64,000 nucleotides of DNA from Agapanthus africanus. Its lineage: Eukaryota; Streptophyta; Magnoliopsida; Asparagales; Amaryllidaceae. How positions within the stretch are numbered: position 1 is the first letter of the stretch; the number at the start of each line of letters is the position of its first letter. The DNA is taken from positions 183,351,044 to 183,415,043 of the forward strand of contig CM057344.1 in NCBI GenBank assembly GCA_030015575.1, in the 5' to 3' direction. A program made the translations under genes and the position numbers. This document shows positions 59,993 through 64,000 of the stretch, piece by piece. Below the pieces are notes generated by a model. It did no database searches. It had not been told where the DNA came from and saw only the letters and a program-made list of their open reading frames with translations.

Positions 59993-60190
59993 ATGTTGGC
60001 CTTCATCAAGGCATAGTGTATGGTAGCTATTTGTTACTTTTCTGCAGCATAGATAGATGCGTTGGTTTGGGACAGTCGTACTACTATTCTGGCCTTCGTC
60101 AAGGGTATGTACGGGTGGGTTCAAATTAACCTGGATAATGACGGGTAGAACTTGACATGTGACTTATGATATGTTGGCCTTCGTCAAGGT
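59993..60190 (+). repeat. triplicated leader motif, B3
   Basis: Copies of GTTGGCCTTCRTCAAGG lie near 59993, 60087 (5' part changed to TTCTGG) and 60172. Confidence 0.7.
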
Positions 60191-60475
60191 CATAAGAGCA
60201 TGGGGTAAAAATCACATCGGGAGTTTCTAAAGAAACTGAAACTTTCCAGATATGCGCATACCTTCTGGAGTGTGATAACGTGAGTGGATTCCATCACATT
60301 ATCATGCGATGATAGTTGGATCCCGATTCCCACTGATGAGTTGGTTTACTCCTCGGGTGATCTCGACTAATTCTTCTTTCAGGTTTGAAGGAGAATTTGA
60401 CGTTACAATGGGAGGTTTCCTGATTAGATAAATTGATAGTCATTCTGATCTAGGTTATAGTGAACGCTGAGTGTT

Positions 60476-60498
60476 TCTTTTCTCTCTCTCTTTGGCAG
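60476..60498 (+). promoter_or_regulatory. pyrimidine tract plus CAG before gag ATG, B3
   Basis: A CTCTCTCTCTTTGGCAG tract is followed by CGACCATG (ATG at 60504), the same layout as in A2. Confidence 0.45.
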
Positions 60499-60589
60499 CG
60501 ACCATGACCCGACCCTAAGACTATGACTCAGTGACCAAAATTAACCGAACCTTCTTAAACACTGGCTTTTGGATTGTCAGAGTTGCATA

Positions 60590-61330
60590 CCTCATTGCCA
60601 CTTCTACTTTTACCCTTTTCTCCATAACACCCCGTATTACTACGAACGTCCACTTCCATTGGAAAAAACTATCGTATGGTTATATACGAACTCGAAGGAA
60701 TTTATTCGAGGATGGTTTCCGGTTCTGGAGAAAACGAATAGGACTATTCAGTTGTCTTTTCCTTTTACCTTCTCTCAGGTTGCGAGTGCTCCTTGGAATA
60801 GGGGACAGTACACCTATTACGCAAATTGGATAGTCTTCTTCCAAACCATAGGCAGGTGCCGACCGGTAGGGAATGAAGAAAACCAATTAGCCTAACGATG
60901 GTGTACAGAAGGTATCATGTAAAGACAAATAAAGGGATTAGTAAGAAGGCAAAGTAAACTGCGACTGCTATTCACAACCAAACCGAATATTTCTTCGCCA
61001 ATCCTACATCACCTTTGTATTTCTCCAGAACACCCCGTATCACTATGAAGACCCACAGTTATTTGGATATTCCATCGTATGGTTATATACGAACTCGAAA
61101 GGAACTTGTTCCAGTTCAGGGATGGATTCTGGTTCAGGAGAAATAGGAATAAGGTTTGTTCAGGTGTCTTTTATCATTACCTTCTCTCGTGTTGCGAGTG
61201 CTCCTAGGATTAGGACAGTACACCCATTATGCTTATTGGATAGTCTTCTTCCAAACCATAGGCTGGCGCCGAACGGTAGGGAAGGAATAAAACAATTTGG
61301 CCTAAAAGGGTGTGCAGAAGGTAACGACTA
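60590..61330 (+). repeat. tandem duplicated ~410-bp block in the gag region, B3
   Basis: Copies begin near 60593 and 60998, with CATTGCCACTTC versus CTTCGCCAATCC starts and shared ACACCCCGTAT, CTTCTCTC and GGTAGGGAA landmarks. Confidence 0.8.
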
Positions 61331-61349
61331 AAGACATATAAAGGGATTT

Positions 61350-63915
61350 GGAGAGGTGGCAAAGAAATATACGGTTACAGTTGTGAATCTGGATAATGGA
61401 AAAGGAATTACTAGGAATACCCGGATACCCCTACGAAACATTTCAATGTTTCAGTTTCACTGTGTACTGTTAATAGAAAACTGATTTCCCAGTTAGACAC
61501 TTGCTCCAGGGTATGTATTTACCAGGTATGATTCTCACATCTGTATGGTTTTACAGATGATGAGTGGGAGTAAATTATTGGGAATTAGGTGATCATCCTC
61601 ACTATATCGGAATTCGTTGTAATTGGTGATATTTGAGGAAGTCGCCTAAGTTGTTTGCCGGACGGCAAATATTTGGTTTTGAATATCCGCTGTTATGCAC
61701 CAATTTCAAATTGATATATCTGTACGTCTATTTTTATAGAGTGAGATATACCTTTTTGAAATTATGTCTATGACATTTACCTATATCAGTGGATGGTTAG
61801 ATAAGGAGTATTAAACAGCGGTGTAATTCTTTTTAACCATAAGTACAGTTTTCGACCTACGACGCACAGGGAATGAGTTATTAAACTCAAGGGACTTATA
61901 CAGAGTATTGTATGTTGTCCAGCGTCCATGAGGACAGAGGGGTTGGTTCTCGTACTATATTCAGTTTACTTATGACTTCTCTAGTTTTTAGACAGGTGTT
62001 TCGTAGAAACATAGGATCCAAGTTTTGAGAAGTTATAGGTATGTGGATAAAGTAGAGAACCAAGTGTTGCAAGTATCGGGATTCTTCAAGGTGATCGAAG
62101 ATGTAGATACCTGTGTATGTTATTCAGTTGATAGTAATGATTAAGAGAACTTGCTTCTCTTTCAGGTTACTCATAATTGGAAGTACTCCTAAGTTGAGTA
62201 ATGCTGATCGGCCTCTTTCCATTTAGTTAATATGCACTGGAGACAGTTGCATGATTTGAATCTGGTTCAGTTAAATTAGTGCCTCTGTTTCTGTATTGGA
62301 CATAGAACAGTTCATATCTTGACATTGTTAAGGTACGGGGAGTTGTCCGGCTTATGCTTAAAACCAGACTCTGGATAACTCAAGGCACGTTTCTGTAATG
62401 ACTGTTTGTGGGTTGACCCGGGCTATGACGAGGGTTGACTTTCTACCATCTGGAAGATCAATAGTGATATTGTTCTTGACTCGCCATAGTTTTAACAAAA
62501 ATGGATTTTTTTCCATAAAACAGTAGTGGGAGTATGGTAGAACTGGAAGTGATTCCAGAACCGCAAACGATTACTGAAGATTTGATAAGAACCCGAAGAT
62601 TCAATCTGACTTGACATTCCATTGGCCACTCCGCAGATATGGTGGGTAACCTCAGGCACTCGAGAGGTACTTCGGTATGCTCAAATACGGTGGCAGGGAG
62701 GTTCTTGTTTACCCAGACTTGCCATTGCTGTTGTTCCAGACTATGAGACTCTGCAGGAGGATGAGTATAGCGTCGTTCTAAACTAGCTTTAGAAATGTAC
62801 GTCTATATGACTCTGCCAGAGGGTTGTCGTAGTCAGTGGGAGCAGCGGAAGTATAGTGGACAAGTAGCTTATGTCTATTTATAGACTAAAGCAGATATAG
62901 AGGAGATAGATCATCTATTTCTGATGTGACAGTCATAGGTTTGACTTCATTGGAATAGGGGATGGATCCGTTAAGAAGGTAGTAGGGTGTGATGTCCTGG
63001 TATTTGGATGACATACACAGAATAGGAAGTGAAGTTCCTATACTAAGATCGGTTATACTTTGGTCGTCACACAGTGGTTTCTCCACATAGGGCTTGGATA
63101 TTATATCAGACATTCTGGTTACTAGATCTGTCGTTTTAGATCTAGATTTGGGTAGCTTCCCCATCAGGGTACTTAGACAGCATTCTAAAGGTGTTTTAGA
63201 ATGGACTCCTGGCATGGTAGTGTACCTGCAGGTGATGGAGTCACCCTCTCTAAAGGTGTCTTACAGACTAAAAGGGAGAGGGATGTGCATGATTGGCAGA
63301 TCACTTGTTTAGGCAATTGAGTCAATCATGAGATGTTAAGTACCACACCAGATGTTTTTGCACTAGATGCAATAAGTTGATATTGATCCAATCCTGGAGA
63401 AACATTCGGAAGCAGTTTTAGAACATAAGTGGATGTTCTAGGGATATGATAACGACAGCCTCATTCGGGAGACAGTTATCATTCCAGGCTTCCAAGGTGA
63501 CCTGGATGACAAAGTGGCTGTCAGAGTTATAGTTTTCCCTCTGACGAGGGGCAGTAATTTAGACAGGTGGTCCAGGTGGATACTGAGGGAGGCATGGCGC
63601 AGGATACTGATTAGGTTCAGTTGACGATACAGTCTAAGAAGTTTGGATTTGGAGTTCATTTATGAACTAGGTCTCATCAGATATCCAGACATATTCTAAG
63701 ACAAGTATTGCTCATTTCGGGAGATGGCTTTCTCCGCGAACTTGAGATTAAGAGAGACATAGAAAGAAACATTAGAGCGGATCCACTCACTAAGGCTATT
63801 CCTCGAACGCATTAGTTTCGCAAGCGGGTTTTGTGAGACTGATTAGTAGAGAAGTTGGGTGTTCGGTATCACACGGGCTGTGAGTATGCGACGTCGCAAT
63901 AATTAGCCTTGAGTA
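61350..63915 (+). pseudogene. degenerate Copia pol of B3
   Basis: Collinear with B2 (38450-41023). It has protease-level text near 61510-61570 and RT text near 62770-63090 with a YLDD box at about 63000-63011 (TATTTGGATGAC). RNase H-end text lies near 63660-63830. Stops and indels occur in all frames. Many differences from family A are shared with B1 and B2. Confidence 0.7.
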
Positions 63916-63927
63916 CAAGAGGGAGAT
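63916..63927 (+). other. polypurine tract of B3
   Basis: CAAGAGGGAGAT adjoins the 3' LTR start. Confidence 0.75.
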
Positions 63928-64000
63928 TGTTGGAGATAGTGCCCTCAGAGTAAATTATTGGATCACAGGCACGTGATTGCAATGATTGAGGGAGGACCTA
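63928..64000 (+). repeat. start of the B3 3' LTR
   Basis: TGTTGGAGATAGTGCC and the following bases match 53825 onward. The rest is outside the window. Confidence 0.85.

Larger units (their letters stand above)
58200..60503 (+). other. leader region of B3
   Basis: This is the non-coding leader, collinear with 35278-37593 of B2. It holds a stem-loop (58403-58450), the doublet block (from about 59620 and 59755), the triple motif (59993-60190) and a pyrimidine tract with CAG (60476-60498). ORFs up to 88 codons occur on both strands, but none is shared in frame with B2. Confidence 0.7.
53825..64000 (+). mobile_element. Copia family B copy B3, running off the window
   Basis: It comprises a complete 5' LTR, a primer site split by a family A solo LTR, leader, gag-region doublet, degenerate pol, polypurine tract and the first 73 bases of the 3' LTR. 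Left flank GATGT (53820-53824) is a candidate target duplication whose partner is outside the window. Organisation matches B2 and, over the shared part, B1. Confidence 0.85.

Overview
The window is nuclear DNA from a flowering plant with a repeat-rich genome. The evidence is plant-lineage LTR retrotransposons (Angela/BARE-like Copia, a Tekay/Del chromovirus with a chromodomain, a Tat-like Gypsy), initiator-Met-type primer sites, an AT microsatellite, and no host gene that I can find. The species cannot be named. Nearly every base belongs to one of nine nested or abutting retroelement pieces. Family names A, B, C and G are mine. Assignments rest on motifs read by eye, not on database searches.

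Layout. 1-2047: Copia family A LTR, minus strand, cut by the window edge. 2048-5155: decayed internal region of family B (B1). 5156-5838: start of a Tekay (G) LTR, interrupted by a Tat-like Gypsy at 5839-11316 (LTR, primer site, ORF1, gag-protease, plus strand). 11317-28515: two minus-strand Tekay elements joined head to tail and sharing the middle LTR (LTR-internal-LTR-internal-truncated LTR). 28516-33583: 5'-truncated family A copy A1 (pol pseudogene plus 3' LTR). 33584-53373: B2, whose 5' LTR was hit by A1 and whose 3' LTR was hit by a complete family A element, A2 (42094-52438, TSD GTTTT). 53374-53824: piece of a third related LTR type (C). 53825-64000: B3, whose primer-binding site is split by a minus-strand family A solo LTR (55928-58194, TSD TATCA); the 3' LTR of B3 begins at 63928 and leaves the window.

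How the parts relate. Family A carries recognisable protease, integrase, RT and RNase H. Family B shares the primer site, leader structures, polypurine tract and LTR end sequences with A, but all three B copies carry the same kind of degenerate pol and a duplicated block in the gag region. This suggests a non-autonomous family copied with enzymes from A-like partners. The Tekay copies each encode a 1565-codon gag-pol frame broken only by a few private stop codons, so they are the youngest coding material here. Their LTRs contain a homogenised 70-bp array (satellite-like) and a 39-bp array.

Most notable non-coding signals: an array of overlapping dehydration-response (RCCGAC) and G-box/ABRE (CACGTGGC) motifs upstream of a TATA box in the Tat LTR; a stem-loop, a triplicated motif and a 3'-splice-site-like pyrimidine tract conserved in the leaders of families A and B; and the homogenised 70-bp LTR array.
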